DNA of 64,000 nt from DATDAH01 sp963845425 (GCA_963845425.1 CAWJSC010000016.1:1-64000), one strand, 5' to 3'; counted from the stretch's first letter, positions 16,499 through 25,992 are shown. Program-made: numbers and translations. The notes: a model not told the origin generated them from the sequence alone.

Positions 16499-17821
16499 GT
16501 GCGGGTAGACCGGCTCGTCCTCGAAGCTGCCGGCCGTTCGGTCGCCCTCGACCTCCACCCTCGCCTGACGGTGGTGACGGGGGTGGGCGGGGTCGAGCGC
16601 GATGGCCTGATCAGCGAGTTCGTCGGCGCGCTCGGTTCGCGCCGGTCGGGGGTCCACCTCGAGCTGACCTGGGACGACGGGACCCCGCTGGCCGTGTTCC
16701 GCCCGAACGGGGCCGAGCACCGCGTGGTCGACGTCAACCGGGGCGTGGATGTGAGCGACGCGTTCCGCGGGCCGAGCGGCGACATCGACCTCCTCGGCGG
16801 CACCGGCCTCGACTCGGTGATGACCCGCCGCCTCCTGCGGTGCACGGCGGCCGACCTCCAGATCAGCAGCCACCACGACGAGGTCATCCGCCGCCTGGCG
16901 GGCATCGACCAGCAGGTGCTGTGGCACCACGCCGAGGTGGCCGAGTCCGCCCACCGGGGCCTCCGCACCGCCGCCCTCATCGCCGGCAGCGAGCCCGAGG
17001 ACGCCGAGGCCGCCGAGGCCATCGAGGAGCGGCACGCCGCGCTGCTCGCCGCCCAGGAGGACCACGAGCGGGTCCGCAAGCTGGCCTTCTACGTGGCCAC
17101 CTTCAGCGCCATCGGCGCCGTGCCCCTCTCGATGCTCGAGGGCCGGGTCATGGCCATGCCCTTCGTCCTCTTCGCCGCTGTAGCCGCCCTCACCTCCATC
17201 ATCTTCTGGGGCCGGGTGCGAAGCGCGTTGGCCGCCGAAGCCGATGCCCTCGAGGCCGCCGGCGCACCCTCCTACCTGGGGTTCCACCTCGACCGGGTCA
17301 ACTCGCTGCTGGCCAACGACCGGGCCCGACGGGTCCTGCTGGAGGCCGCGGACGTCCACCGGTCGACCCTCGCCGAGTGGGAGCGACTCGTCGGGCCCTC
17401 GGTCACCACCGAGTGGGCCACCGAGCACAAGGACGAGATCCTGGCCGCGGCCCGCATCCGCCAGGACGTGACCGCATCCGGCGCCGTCGGCGCCACCGGG
17501 GGCGGCGACCTGATCGCCCGGTTCGCGCAGGCCCTCAACACCCGCCTGGCCGCCGTGCGCAGCATCGGGCCCCGGCACACCACCCTCCCGCTGATCCTGG
17601 ACGACACGTTCATGGGCATCGACCCGGCGCTGAAACCCCCGCTGCTCGAGCTGCTGAGCCGGGCGACGGTCAGCCAGCAGGTGCTCTTCCTCACCAGCGA
17701 CGAGGACGTCACGTCCTGGGCCCGCCTGGAGGCCATCGCCGGGAACCTGTCGCTCATCGAGCCGGTGGCGACACCCGACCCCGCCCGCCGGTCCGAACGC
17801 CACGAGGTCGACCTGCGCTGA
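16499..17821 (+). CDS. SMC/ABC-like ATPase family protein with internal membrane hairpin, function unknown
   Basis: 440 aa, GTG start after GAGGAT. The N-terminus LRVDRLVLEAAGRSVALDLH-type layout and LTVVTGVGGVERDGL occupy the place of a Walker A loop, but the canonical GxxxxGKS/T is degenerate. A Glu/Ala-rich helix (~150-195) is followed by two membrane segments (FYVATFSAIGAVPLSML and MPFVLFAAVAALTSIIFW, ~200-240). Then comes more helix, and near residue 365 LPLILDDTFMGIDPALKPP, a Walker B/D-loop-like stretch seen in RecN/SMC-type ATPases. A membrane-tethered, possibly nucleotide-binding-impaired ATPase is inferred. No operon partner except the downstream GNAT gene, 27 bases away. Confidence 0.55.
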   Translation: MRVDRLVLEAAGRSVALDLHPRLTVVTGVGGVERDGLISEFVGALGSRRSGVHLELTWDDGTPLAVFRPNGAEHRVVDVNRGVDVSDAFRGPSGDIDLLGGTGLDSVMTRRLLRCTAADLQISSHHDEVIRRLAGIDQQVLWHHAEVAESAHRGLRTAALIAGSEPEDAEAAEAIEERHAALLAAQEDHERVRKLAFYVATFSAIGAVPLSMLEGRVMAMPFVLFAAVAALTSIIFWGRVRSALAAEADALEAAGAPSYLGFHLDRVNSLLANDRARRVLLEAADVHRSTLAEWERLVGPSVTTEWATEHKDEILAAARIRQDVTASGAVGATGGGDLIARFAQALNTRLAAVRSIGPRHTTLPLILDDTFMGIDPALKPPLLELLSRATVSQQVLFLTSDEDVTSWARLEAIAGNLSLIEPVATPDPARRSERHEVDLR

Positions 17822-17848
17822 CCTGTGGCGGGGCACACTGGCCGCGCC

Positions 17849-18337
17849 ATGAACGTCAGACGTGCCACCGTCGAGGACGCTGAGCCCATCCGCGCCATCT
17901 ACAACGCGGAGGTCACCGGATCCACCGTGACCTTCGACCTCGTGCCCCGCACCGCCGAGGAACAGGTCGCCTGGCTGGTCCAGCGCTCAGGGGCCTACGC
18001 CGTGCTCGTCGCCGAGGACGACGACGGGACGGTGCTGGGCTTCGCCTCGCTCTCCCCGTTCCGGGACCGACCCGCCTACAGCACCACCGTGGAGGACTCG
18101 GTGTACGTCGGCGGGGACCGTCGTGGCGGGGGCGTCGGCGGGGCGTTGCTGGAGGAGCTGGTGGCCACGGCCACGGCCCACGGCTTCCACACCGTGATCG
18201 CCCGCATCGTGGGTGGCCACGACGCCTCGATCGCCCTGCACCGGAAGGTCGGCTTCGAGATCGTGGGCACCGAACGCGAGGTGGGGCGGAAGATGGGTCG
18301 GTGGCTCGACGTGGTGGTCATGCAGCGCCTCCTCTAG
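17849..18337 (+). CDS. GNAT N-acetyltransferase (phosphinothricin acetyltransferase-like)
   Basis: 162 aa from ATG 17849 (MNVRRATVEDAEPIRAIYNAEV). The acetyl-CoA loop reads RRGGGVGGALLEEL, followed by an Ile-Ala-Leu-His-Arg-Lys-Val-Gly-Phe segment typical of PAT/Pat-like enzymes. It probably acetylates a small amine; substrate not deducible. It ends convergently with the ABC exporter gene, overlapping it by 20 bases. Confidence 0.85.
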   Translation: MNVRRATVEDAEPIRAIYNAEVTGSTVTFDLVPRTAEEQVAWLVQRSGAYAVLVAEDDDGTVLGFASLSPFRDRPAYSTTVEDSVYVGGDRRGGGVGGALLEELVATATAHGFHTVIARIVGGHDASIALHRKVGFEIVGTEREVGRKMGRWLDVVVMQRLL

Positions 18338-20240
18338 CCGGCATGGGGGCCGGCAACGACGGATCGACATCGACCAGCGCTCCCGCGAACTGGGCGTGGT
18401 AGAGCGTGAAGTACGCGCCCTGAGCGGCCAGGAGTTCGTGATGGCCGCCCTGCTCGACGATCCGGCCGGCATCCATCACCAGGATCGTGTCGGCGTCACG
18501 GATGGTCGACAGGCGATGGGCGATCACGAAGCTGGTCCGGTCCGACCGCAGCGCGGCCATGGCGTGCTGGACCAGGACCTCGGTCCGGGTGTCGACCGAG
18601 CTGGTCGCCTCGTCCAGGATGAGGATGGTCGGATCGGCGAGGAAGGCCCGGGCGATGGTGAGGAGCTGCTTCTCGCCGGCACTCAGGTTGCCGGCGTCAT
18701 CGTCGATGACGGTGGCGTAGCCGTCGGGGAGGGAGTGCACGAACCGGTCCACGTAGGTGGCCCGGGCCGCGTCGAGGATCTGCTCGTCGGTGGCGCCGAG
18801 GTTGCCGTAGGCGATGTTGTCCCGGATGGTGCCCCCGAACAGCCACGTGTCCTGGAGCACCATGCCCATGTCCTCACGCAGGCTCCGGCGACTGATGGTC
18901 GCGATGTCGACCCCGTCCAGGGTGATCCGGCCGTCGTCCAGCTCGTAGAACCGCATGAGCAGGTTGACCAGCGTCGTCTTGCCCGCCCCGGTCGGCCCGA
19001 CGATGGCGATGGTCTGCCCCGGCTCGGCCAACAGGGAGAGGTCGGTGATGAGCGGCTTGTCGGGGTCATAGGAGAACGTCACGTGGTCGAACTCGACCCG
19101 GCCCGATCGGGTGCCCGGTTCGGCGGCCAGGGCGACGCCGCTGTCCGCGATCTCCTCGTCGGCGTCGAGCAGGGCGAACACCCGCTCGGCTGAGGCCACC
19201 CCGGACTGGAGCACGTTCATCATCGACGCGAGCTGGGTCAGGGGCTGGCTGAACTGGCGGGAGTACTGGATGAAGGCCTGCACGTCGCCGATGGTCATCG
19301 TCCCCGACGCCACCTGGAGGCCACCGACCACGGCGATGACCACGAAGTTCAGGTTGCTCAGGAACATCATGGCGGGCTGAATGGTCCCGGCGATGAACTG
19401 GGCACCGAACCCGGCCTCGTAGAGCTCCTCGTTGGTCTCGTTGAAGCGGGCCTCGACGTCCGCTCGACGACCGAAGACCTTGACGAGAGCGTGGCCCGTG
19501 AACGCCTCCTCGACCTGGGCGTTGAGCGAGCCGGTGCGGGCCCACTGCGCCATGAAGCGGGACTTCGAGCGGCTGGTGATGAACCGAACCGTTCCCAGGG
19601 CGATCGGAACGGTCACGAGGGCCACGAGCGCGAGGAGCGGCGAGATCACCAGCATCATCACCAGCACCCCGACCATGGTGAGCACCGAGGTGAGCAGCTG
19701 GCTGAGGCTCTGCTGCAGGCTCTGGGCCACGTTGTCGATGTCGTTGGTCACCCGACTGAGGAGGTCACCGCGGGGCTGACCATCCACGTAGACCAGGGGG
19801 AGCCGGTTGAGCTTGTCCTCCACGTCCGCCCGCAGTCGATGCATCGACCGCTGGACCACCCCGGCCAGGAGGTAGGCCTGGAGGTAGGCGAAGACCGACG
19901 AGACCACGTAGAGCGCGAGGGCCCCGAGCAGCACGCGGTGCAGGGCGGGGACGTCGATGCCTCGGTCGCCGGTGACGCCCTCGACGATGAGGTCGGTGGC
20001 CTGCCCGAGGATCCTGGGCCCCAGGACCGACAATGTGACGCTGCTGACCCCGAACACGATCACGAGCACCCCGGCGGACCGGTCGGGCCGCAGGCGCGCC
20101 GCCAACCTCCGGGTCGCGCCGGCGAGGTCCTCGGGCTTCTCGGCGGGCATGCCCGCGGCGGCCATGCGCGCGGGGCCCGAGCTCTGGGAGGCGCGGGCCT
20201 CCGCGGCCACCTTTCGGGGATCGATGTCGTCGTCGGTCAC
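18318..20240 (-). CDS. ABC exporter half-transporter, catalytically complete partner
   Basis: 640 aa. A type IV ABC exporter fold: ~60 polar residues, six membrane helices (about residues 55-340), then a nucleotide-binding domain with Walker A VGPTGAGKTTL, signature LSAGEKQ and Walker B LILDEATS with the catalytic Glu. The ATG/stop overlap of four bases with the upstream half-transporter shows they form a heterodimer. The asymmetry (full site here, degenerate site there) matches TM287/288- or BmrCD-like multidrug exporters. Substrate unknown. Confidence 0.92.
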   Translation of the reverse strand: MTDDDIDPRKVAAEARASQSSGPARMAAAGMPAEKPEDLAGATRRLAARLRPDRSAGVLVIVFGVSSVTLSVLGPRILGQATDLIVEGVTGDRGIDVPALHRVLLGALALYVVSSVFAYLQAYLLAGVVQRSMHRLRADVEDKLNRLPLVYVDGQPRGDLLSRVTNDIDNVAQSLQQSLSQLLTSVLTMVGVLVMMLVISPLLALVALVTVPIALGTVRFITSRSKSRFMAQWARTGSLNAQVEEAFTGHALVKVFGRRADVEARFNETNEELYEAGFGAQFIAGTIQPAMMFLSNLNFVVIAVVGGLQVASGTMTIGDVQAFIQYSRQFSQPLTQLASMMNVLQSGVASAERVFALLDADEEIADSGVALAAEPGTRSGRVEFDHVTFSYDPDKPLITDLSLLAEPGQTIAIVGPTGAGKTTLVNLLMRFYELDDGRITLDGVDIATISRRSLREDMGMVLQDTWLFGGTIRDNIAYGNLGATDEQILDAARATYVDRFVHSLPDGYATVIDDDAGNLSAGEKQLLTIARAFLADPTILILDEATSSVDTRTEVLVQHAMAALRSDRTSFVIAHRLSTIRDADTILVMDAGRIVEQGGHHELLAAQGAYFTLYHAQFAGALVDVDPSLPAPMPARGGAA

Positions 20241-22018
20241 GCCGCGCCCTCCTCGTGCTGGGACTCGACGATCTCGGCATAGGTCGGACAGCGGGCGAGG
20301 AGGTCGGCATGGGTGCCGAGGCCGACCTGGACACCGTCTTCCAGGACGAGGATCTGGTCGGCGTCACGGATCGAGGAGACCCGCTGGCCCACGATCACGA
20401 CCGTCGCGCCCGCCGTGTGCTCGGTCAGCGCGGTCCGCACCCGGGCGTCGGTGGCCTGATCGAGGGCGGAGAACGAGTCGTCGAACAGGAAGATCTCCGG
20501 ACGTCGGACCAGGGCACGCGCTATCGCCAGGCGCTGGCGCTGGCCGCCGGAGACGTTGGCGCCCCCCTGGACGATCCGGGCGTCGAGCCCGCCAGGCATC
20601 GCCGTGACGAATTCCTTGGCCTGGGCGACGGTGAGCGCCGTCCAGAGCTCGTCGTCGGTCGCCTCGGGATCGGCATGGCGCAGGTTGCTGGCCACCGTCC
20701 CGGAGAAGAGGTAGGGCTTCTGGGGGACGAGACCGATCCGGCTCCAGAGGAGCTCCAGCTCCAGCTCCCGGATGTCGACGCCGTCGATCAACACGGCGCC
20801 GGCGGTGACGTCGAACAGCCGGGCGACCAAGCTCACCAGGGTGGTCTTGCCCGCGCCTGTGCTGCCGATGACGGCCGTCGTCTGACCCGCGGCGGCGGTG
20901 AAGGAGACATCGGCGAGGACCGGCTCGGCCGCGCCGGGATAGCGGAAGCCGGCGTGCCGCAGCTCCAACTGGCCCCGCCGCCCGAGGTCCCGCACGGCGG
21001 CCGGGGCGGACACGACGGTCGAGGGGGTGTGGAGCACCTCGATGATCCGGGCCGCGCTGACACCGGCCCGAGGGATCATGACCATCATGAACGTGGCCAT
21101 CATCACCGCCATCAGGATCTGGACCAGGTAGGTGAGAAAGGCCACCAGCTGACCGACCTGGAGATCGCCGGCCGCGATGCGCGAGGCGCCGATCCAGACG
21201 GCGGCCACGCTGGAGCCGTTCAGGACCAGGAGGACGATCGGGAAGAAGAGGGCCGTCAGCCGGCCGGCCCGGAGGGACGTCTCGGTCAGGTCCTCATTGG
21301 CCCGACCGAAGCGTTCGACCTCGTCGGGCTCGCGGACGAAGGCCCGCACGACCCGGATCCCCATGATCTGCTCCCGGAGCACCCGGTTCACGGTGTCGAG
21401 GCGATCCTGCATGTCCCGGAACTGAGGCACCATCCGGGCCACGACCAGCCCGACGGCAAGAACCAGAACGGGAACGCTCACCAGCAGGAGGGCCGACAGG
21501 CCGACGTCCTCCCGGAGCGCCAGCACCACCCCGCCGATCATGGTGAAGGGGGCCGCCAGGAGCAGGGTGCAGGTCATGAGCACGACCATCTGGACCTGCT
21601 GGACGTCGTTGGTGATCCGGGTGATCAGCGACGGCGACCCGAAGTGGGCCACCTCGCGGCTGGAGAACCCGGTCACCTGGTGGAAGAGGCTCCGGCGGAC
21701 GTCACGGCCGAAGCCCATCGCCGCCCGCGCGCCGAAGTAGACCGCCCCGATGGCCAGGCCCACTTGCGCGAGCGTGACCACCAGCATCAGGGCACCGATG
21801 CGACGGATGTACGCGGGATCGTCCGCGGCGATGCCGTTGTCGATCAGGTCGGCGTTGAGGGTCGGGAGGTAGAGCAACGCGATCGACTGCAGCAGCTGGA
21901 GGCCGGCGACCGCCACCAGGATCCCGCGGTAGGGACCCAGGTGGAGCTCCAGCAGTCGCCACAGCTGGCGGAGCTCGGAGCCGTCGGGCCGCGCCCCGCC
22001 CGTGTCGTCGCCGGCCAT
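20237..22018 (-). CDS. ABC exporter half-transporter, degenerate-site partner
   Basis: 593 aa with six membrane helices then the ATPase domain: Walker A IGSTGAGKTTL, signature VSGGQRQR and Walker B IFLFDDSFSALD, where Asp replaces the catalytic Glu. This FDDSFSALD form is characteristic of the non-catalytic subunit of heterodimeric exporters. First gene of the pair, ATG at 22018; divergent from the superoxide dismutase gene. Likely exports drugs, lipids or peptides; nothing narrows this. Confidence 0.92.
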   Translation of the reverse strand: MAGDDTGGARPDGSELRQLWRLLELHLGPYRGILVAVAGLQLLQSIALLYLPTLNADLIDNGIAADDPAYIRRIGALMLVVTLAQVGLAIGAVYFGARAAMGFGRDVRRSLFHQVTGFSSREVAHFGSPSLITRITNDVQQVQMVVLMTCTLLLAAPFTMIGGVVLALREDVGLSALLLVSVPVLVLAVGLVVARMVPQFRDMQDRLDTVNRVLREQIMGIRVVRAFVREPDEVERFGRANEDLTETSLRAGRLTALFFPIVLLVLNGSSVAAVWIGASRIAAGDLQVGQLVAFLTYLVQILMAVMMATFMMVMIPRAGVSAARIIEVLHTPSTVVSAPAAVRDLGRRGQLELRHAGFRYPGAAEPVLADVSFTAAAGQTTAVIGSTGAGKTTLVSLVARLFDVTAGAVLIDGVDIRELELELLWSRIGLVPQKPYLFSGTVASNLRHADPEATDDELWTALTVAQAKEFVTAMPGGLDARIVQGGANVSGGQRQRLAIARALVRRPEIFLFDDSFSALDQATDARVRTALTEHTAGATVVIVGQRVSSIRDADQILVLEDGVQVGLGTHADLLARCPTYAEIVESQHEEGAA

Positions 22019-22139
22019 CCGCCCACCTTCTCACCTCCCAGCGGCAGATCCTCAACCACGGTCGTTCCGTCGCCGCCCTGCCTGACGGCAGCCCGGGGGC
22101 GCCGACTGATCCGCTCCCGATCGGGGTAGACCGGTCAGC

Positions 22140-22745
22140 ATGAGCACGTACACCCTCCCCGAGCTGCCCTACGACCACGCCGCCCTCGAGCCCCACATCG
22201 ACGCCCGCATCATGGAGCTGCACCACGGCAAGCACCACGCGGCGTACGTGGCCCAGGCCGACAAGGCCCTGGACAACCTGGCCGAGGCCCGCAGCAGCGG
22301 TGACTTCGCCCTCATCACCAAGCTCAGCAAGGACCTCGCCTTCAACCTGTCGGGCCACGTCCTGCACAGCGTCTTCTGGACCTGCATGAGCCCTGACGGC
22401 GGGGGTGCCCCCGAGGGCGAGCTGGCCGCCGCCATCGAGGACAGCTTCGGGAGCTTCGCGGACCTCAAGGCCCAGCTCGGTGAGGCCACCAAGTCCGTCC
22501 AGGGCTCCGGCTGGGGCGCCCTGGCCTGGGAGCCGATGGCCGGCCGCCTGATCGTCGAGCAGGTCTACGACCACCAGAGCAACGTCGGCCAGGGCTCGGA
22601 CCCGATCCTGGTGATCGACGCCTGGGAGCACGCCTTCTACCTGCAGTACCTGAACGACAAGGCGGCCTGGGTCGACGCCTTCTGGGAGGTGGCCGACTGG
22701 CGCGCGGCCGGCGTCCGCTTCGAGGCGGCCCGGGCCACCCCCTGA
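22140..22745 (+). CDS. Superoxide dismutase (Fe/Mn family)
   Basis: 201 aa, cytosolic. The N-terminus LPELPYDHAALEPHID, metal ligand His in MELHHGKHHAAYV, second His in HVLHSVFWTCMSP, and the Asp/His pair in DAWEHAFYLQY are all in place. It converts superoxide to peroxide and oxygen. Metal choice (Mn, Fe or cambialistic) cannot be fixed by eye. Being near respiratory genes is coincidental as far as seen. Confidence 0.96.
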   Translation: MSTYTLPELPYDHAALEPHIDARIMELHHGKHHAAYVAQADKALDNLAEARSSGDFALITKLSKDLAFNLSGHVLHSVFWTCMSPDGGGAPEGELAAAIEDSFGSFADLKAQLGEATKSVQGSGWGALAWEPMAGRLIVEQVYDHQSNVGQGSDPILVIDAWEHAFYLQYLNDKAAWVDAFWEVADWRAAGVRFEAARATP

Positions 22746-22764
22746 GCCCCGCCGGCGGTCCCCG

Positions 22765-23556
22765 GTGACGGCGCCGAGCCGCTCGGTCGCTCTGGGTCGG
22801 GCGGTGCTCGCCCGGATGAAGGCCGACCAGGTGCCCCTCCTGGCTGCGGCCGTCGCCTTCTGGGCGATGTTGGCCCTGGTCCCGGCGCTGGTGGCCCTGG
22901 TCTCCCTCTACGGCCTCGTGGCCGACCCCGCCGACGTGGAGCGCCAGGTGCGGGAGAGCACCGAGGCCCTGCCCGAGGAGGCCCAACAGCTGATCGTCAC
23001 CCAACTCCGGGCCGTCGTGAACTCGCCCGTGGGGGGCCTGGGCAGCGGGCTGGTGATCGGTGTGGCGATCGCCCTCTTCGCCGCCTCGGCCGGCATGCGG
23101 ACCCTGGTGACGGCCATCGGTGTGGTGTACGGCGACCGGGCCGGCGAGCAGCGCGTCGTCACCGAGCGGGGCAAGGCCCTCGCCCTCACGTTCGGGGCCA
23201 TCGCCTTCGTCGCCGCCGCGGGCCTCGTCGTCGCCCTCGTCCCCGGCGAGCACCTGCTCTGGGTGGTCCAGTGGGCCGTCCTGGGCGGCGGGCTCGTGGC
23301 CGGCATCGGGACGCTCTACCGCCTGGGCCCGGCCAAGCACCCCGAGTCCCGACTGTTGAGCACGGGAGCGGTCGTGGCCGCGGGCCTCGTGGTCGCGGGG
23401 ACCATGGCCTTCTCCCTCTACACGAGCACCTTCGGCAACTACAACGAGACCTACGGCTCGCTGGCCGCGGTCGTCATCCTGCTGCTGTGGCTCCAACTGA
23501 GCGCCATGACCGTGCTCATCGGCGCCACCCTGAACCGGGTCCTCGCCGAAGGATGA
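22765..23556 (+). CDS. YihY/BrkB-family inner-membrane protein
   Basis: 263 aa with about six membrane helices. The family pattern is a first helix with LLAAAVAFWAMLALVPALVAL, an extracytoplasmic loop (ADVERQVRESTEALPEEAQQ), and a conserved end YGSLAAVVILLLWLQLSAM followed by GATLNRVL. GTG start 19 bases after the superoxide dismutase stop, so probably co-transcribed. Molecular function unknown for the family; not RNase BN despite old annotations. Confidence 0.88.
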   Translation: MTAPSRSVALGRAVLARMKADQVPLLAAAVAFWAMLALVPALVALVSLYGLVADPADVERQVRESTEALPEEAQQLIVTQLRAVVNSPVGGLGSGLVIGVAIALFAASAGMRTLVTAIGVVYGDRAGEQRVVTERGKALALTFGAIAFVAAAGLVVALVPGEHLLWVVQWAVLGGGLVAGIGTLYRLGPAKHPESRLLSTGAVVAAGLVVAGTMAFSLYTSTFGNYNETYGSLAAVVILLLWLQLSAMTVLIGATLNRVLAEG

Positions 23557-23562
23557 GAAGTG

Positions 23563-23644
23563 TGGGCCGGGGAGGATTCGAACCTCCGTAGGCAATGCCG
23601 ACGGGTTTACAGCCCGTTCCCTTTGGCCACTCGGGCACCGACCC
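23563..23644 (-). tRNA. tRNA-Tyr (GTA)
   Basis: 82 nt, class II. Acceptor arms GGGTCGG and CCGGCCC pair with one G-T. The anticodon stem GGGCT...ACCCG encloses GTA, a long variable arm follows, and the T loop is GTTCGAATC. No CCA encoded. It stands alone, antisense to and between the YihY and YajQ genes. Confidence 0.93.
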
Positions 23645-23697
23645 AGGAGCGCCAGAGGCTACCCGTCTCCCCGGCCGGTGCGGGTAGCTTCACGGAC

Positions 23698-24186
23698 ATG
23701 CCGACGTTCGATGTGGTGTCCGAGGTCGACCTCCAGGAGGTCCGCAACGCCGTGGACCAGGCCGCCCGTGAGGTGGCCACCCGCTTCGACTTCAAGGACA
23801 CCAACTCCCGGGTCGAGCTGGGCGACGGCACGATCACCCTGGCCTCCATCACCGAGGACCGCCTCACCGCGCTCCGTCAGGTCCTCGAGGAGAAGCTGGT
23901 CAAGCGCAAGATCTCCCTGAAGTCGATCGAGTTCGGCGGTGTCGAGACCGCCGCGGGCAGCACCGTACGCCAGGTGGCCACCCTCACCGCCGGCATCAAC
24001 TCCGACAAGTCCCGCGAGATCAACAAGTTCCTGAAGGCCCTGGGCATCAAGGGGCTGCAGAGCCAGACCCAGGGCGAGCAGATCCGGGTCCAGCACAAGA
24101 AGCGCGACGCCCTCCAGCAGGCCATGGCCGCCCTGAAGGAGGAGGACTTCGGCGTCCCCCTCCAGTTCCAGAACTTCCGCGACTAG
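23698..24186 (+). CDS. YajQ-family nucleotide/nucleic acid-binding protein
   Basis: 162 aa, the family length. The pattern MPTFDVVSEVDLQEVRNAVD, RFDFKDTNS, INSDKSREINKFLKALGIKG and the ending VPLQFQNFRD is diagnostic. Members bind nucleotides, RNA or cyclic di-GMP, and in some species act as transcription-factor adaptors. Role here unknown. Confidence 0.95.
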   Translation: MPTFDVVSEVDLQEVRNAVDQAAREVATRFDFKDTNSRVELGDGTITLASITEDRLTALRQVLEEKLVKRKISLKSIEFGGVETAAGSTVRQVATLTAGINSDKSREINKFLKALGIKGLQSQTQGEQIRVQHKKRDALQQAMAALKEEDFGVPLQFQNFRD

Positions 24187-24211
24187 CCAACCCCTTCCGG
24201 TCGACTGGCGC

Positions 24212-24697
24212 TCAGTCGTAGTACCCGGAATGGATGTAGACGCACGGCACGCCCTCCCAGTGGAACATGTCGACGTTGCGGCGGTCGTCCTCGAAGGCCA
24301 GGCGGAGGTCGAAGCCGTAGGCCCGCAGTTCGCCCACGGTGCGTTGCTTGAACACCCGTGAGGCCTGGTAGTCGCCGAACTCGCGCATGATCAGCACGTC
24401 CCAGCGCAGCTTGTAGCGCTCGAGCCACCCGAGGGTCTGGCGCTGCACCCGCATGGGGCGGGCGGTGAGCAGGATCACCCGCAGGTCGGCATCGAGGACC
24501 TCGAGCAGCCGGGCGACCTCGGCGATGACCTCGTCCTCGCCGCACGCGGCGAAGAACGCCTCCCAATCCCGACGGGGGAACTCCAGGTAGTGCTGGCGAC
24601 TGGAGGCGTCCGAGAGGACCCCGTCCATGTCGAAGACCACCGCCGGGCCCGGCTCGACCGGCCCGTCGCGCCACCAGTAGTTGTCCGGGACCTGCAC
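24212..24697 (-). CDS. HAD-superfamily phosphatase (polynucleotide kinase 3'-phosphatase-like)
   Basis: 161 aa from GTG 24697. Motif I is VVFDMDGVLSD (nucleophile and acid Asp), motif II LLTARP, and the acidic motif FEDDRRNVDMF closes the site. The layout, with aromatic N-terminus VPDNYWWRDGP and a QTLGWLERY helix, resembles the phosphatase domain of T4 polynucleotide kinase-type proteins. DNA/RNA end repair is a guess; a small phosphomonoester is equally possible. No clear ribosome site upstream, so it may be leaderless. Confidence 0.75.
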   Translation of the reverse strand: MQVPDNYWWRDGPVEPGPAVVFDMDGVLSDASSRQHYLEFPRRDWEAFFAACGEDEVIAEVARLLEVLDADLRVILLTARPMRVQRQTLGWLERYKLRWDVLIMREFGDYQASRVFKQRTVGELRAYGFDLRLAFEDDRRNVDMFHWEGVPCVYIHSGYYD

Positions 24698-24757
24698 CCG
24701 GGAGAGGGTAGGGGCGCCGGTAGCTTGGCCCCCACGACGACCCCGAGGAGCCCGTTC

Positions 24758-25936
24758 GTGAAGCACCTGCGCACCGCGGCGGCGGTGGCCCTGGCCGTGA
24801 TCCTGGTCGGGATCGACCCGACCGGCACCGACGCCCAGACCGAGGGCACCCCCCCCGCCGTGGAGCTCACCCCCGTGGCCGAGCTCGACGACCCTATCGC
24901 CATGGCCACCCGGGCGGGGACCGACGACCTCTACGTCGCCCAACAGGGTGGCATCGTGCGGCGTCTCGAGGTCGACGGCACCGACGTCACCACCAGTGTC
25001 ATCCCGGTGGTGGACATCAGCTCGATGACCGACGCCGACGGCGAGCGCGGCCTGCTCGGACTGGCCTTCAACCCGGCGGGCACCAAGCTCTATCTGCACT
25101 ACACCAACAATGCCGGGGACACCCGGCTCATCGAGTACACGATGAACGCCACGGGCCGGCGGGTGATCGGCTCGACCCGTCGCCTCGTGCTCGCCCTCGA
25201 CCAGCCGGCGTCCAACCACAACGGGGGCACCGTCACCTTCGGCCCCGACGGTCGGCTCTACCTGGCCCTGGGCGACGGGGGCGGCAGCGGTGACCCACAG
25301 GCCAACGCCCAGAACCTCCAGCGGCTGCTGGGCAAGATCCTGCGCATCAACCCCAACCCGACCGCCAACGCCACCTACTCCTCCCCCGGGTCGAACCCGT
25401 TCACCCCGCCCCGCCGTCGCGAGATCTGGCTCTACGGCGTCCGCAACCCGTGGCGGATCTCCTTCGACCAGGACACCGGCGACCTCTATGTGGCCGACGT
25501 CGGCCAAGGCACGACCGAGGAGGTCGACGTGCTGCCCGCCGACGGCAACGCGCGCAACCCCGGGCGCGGCGCCAACCTCGGCTGGCGACGCATGGAGGGC
25601 AACGACGCGTACAACGGCTTCTCCGAGCCGGCCAACCACACGCCGCCGGCCTTCACCTACGGCCACACGGGGGGCGCCTGCTCGATCATCGGCGGGCACG
25701 TCTACCGAGGGTCGGCCATCCCGGCGCTGGAGGGCGTCTACCTCTACGGCGACTTCTGCACCGGCACCATCGGCGGCATCGTCGCCGTCGACGGCGTCCT
25801 GCAGTCCCAGACCGCGGACCTCGGCATCCCGGTCCCGGACTTCAAGCTGCAGTCCTTCGGCCAGGGCCACGACGGCGAGGTCTACGTCCTGACCGGCGAC
25901 GGCAACGTCTACCGCATCGACCCCGCGGTCCCCTGA
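24758..25936 (+). CDS. Secreted PQQ-dependent sugar dehydrogenase-like beta-propeller
   Basis: 392 aa from GTG 24758 with GAGGAG seven bases upstream. Signal peptide: KHLRTAAAVALAVILVG, cleavage near TDA-QT. The propeller carries the glucose/sorbosone dehydrogenase hallmarks RGLLGLAFNP, SNHNGGTVTFGPDGRLYLAL, GDGGGSGDPQANAQ, YGVRNPWRISFD and GANLGW. Two Cys (GACSIIGGHVYRG and GDFCTG) may form a disulfide. Periplasmic/extracellular oxidation of aldoses passing electrons to an acceptor is expected; the cofactor binding is inferred from family. Confidence 0.88.
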   Translation: MKHLRTAAAVALAVILVGIDPTGTDAQTEGTPPAVELTPVAELDDPIAMATRAGTDDLYVAQQGGIVRRLEVDGTDVTTSVIPVVDISSMTDADGERGLLGLAFNPAGTKLYLHYTNNAGDTRLIEYTMNATGRRVIGSTRRLVLALDQPASNHNGGTVTFGPDGRLYLALGDGGGSGDPQANAQNLQRLLGKILRINPNPTANATYSSPGSNPFTPPRRREIWLYGVRNPWRISFDQDTGDLYVADVGQGTTEEVDVLPADGNARNPGRGANLGWRRMEGNDAYNGFSEPANHTPPAFTYGHTGGACSIIGGHVYRGSAIPALEGVYLYGDFCTGTIGGIVAVDGVLQSQTADLGIPVPDFKLQSFGQGHDGEVYVLTGDGNVYRIDPAVP

Positions 25937-25954
25937 CCCGGTCCCTCCTGTACT

Positions 25955-25992
25955 GGCACCCGATTCCGGTGCCCTGACCCCGGGATCCGGGG
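25955..25992. terminator. Two adjacent hairpins between convergent genes
   Basis: GGCACC/GGTGCC (25955-25973, 7-base loop) and CCCCGG/CCGGGG (25978-25992, 3-base loop) lie between the ends of the sugar dehydrogenase and acetyl-CoA synthetase genes. Neither has a T-run. A bidirectional transcription stop is plausible. Confidence 0.4.
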
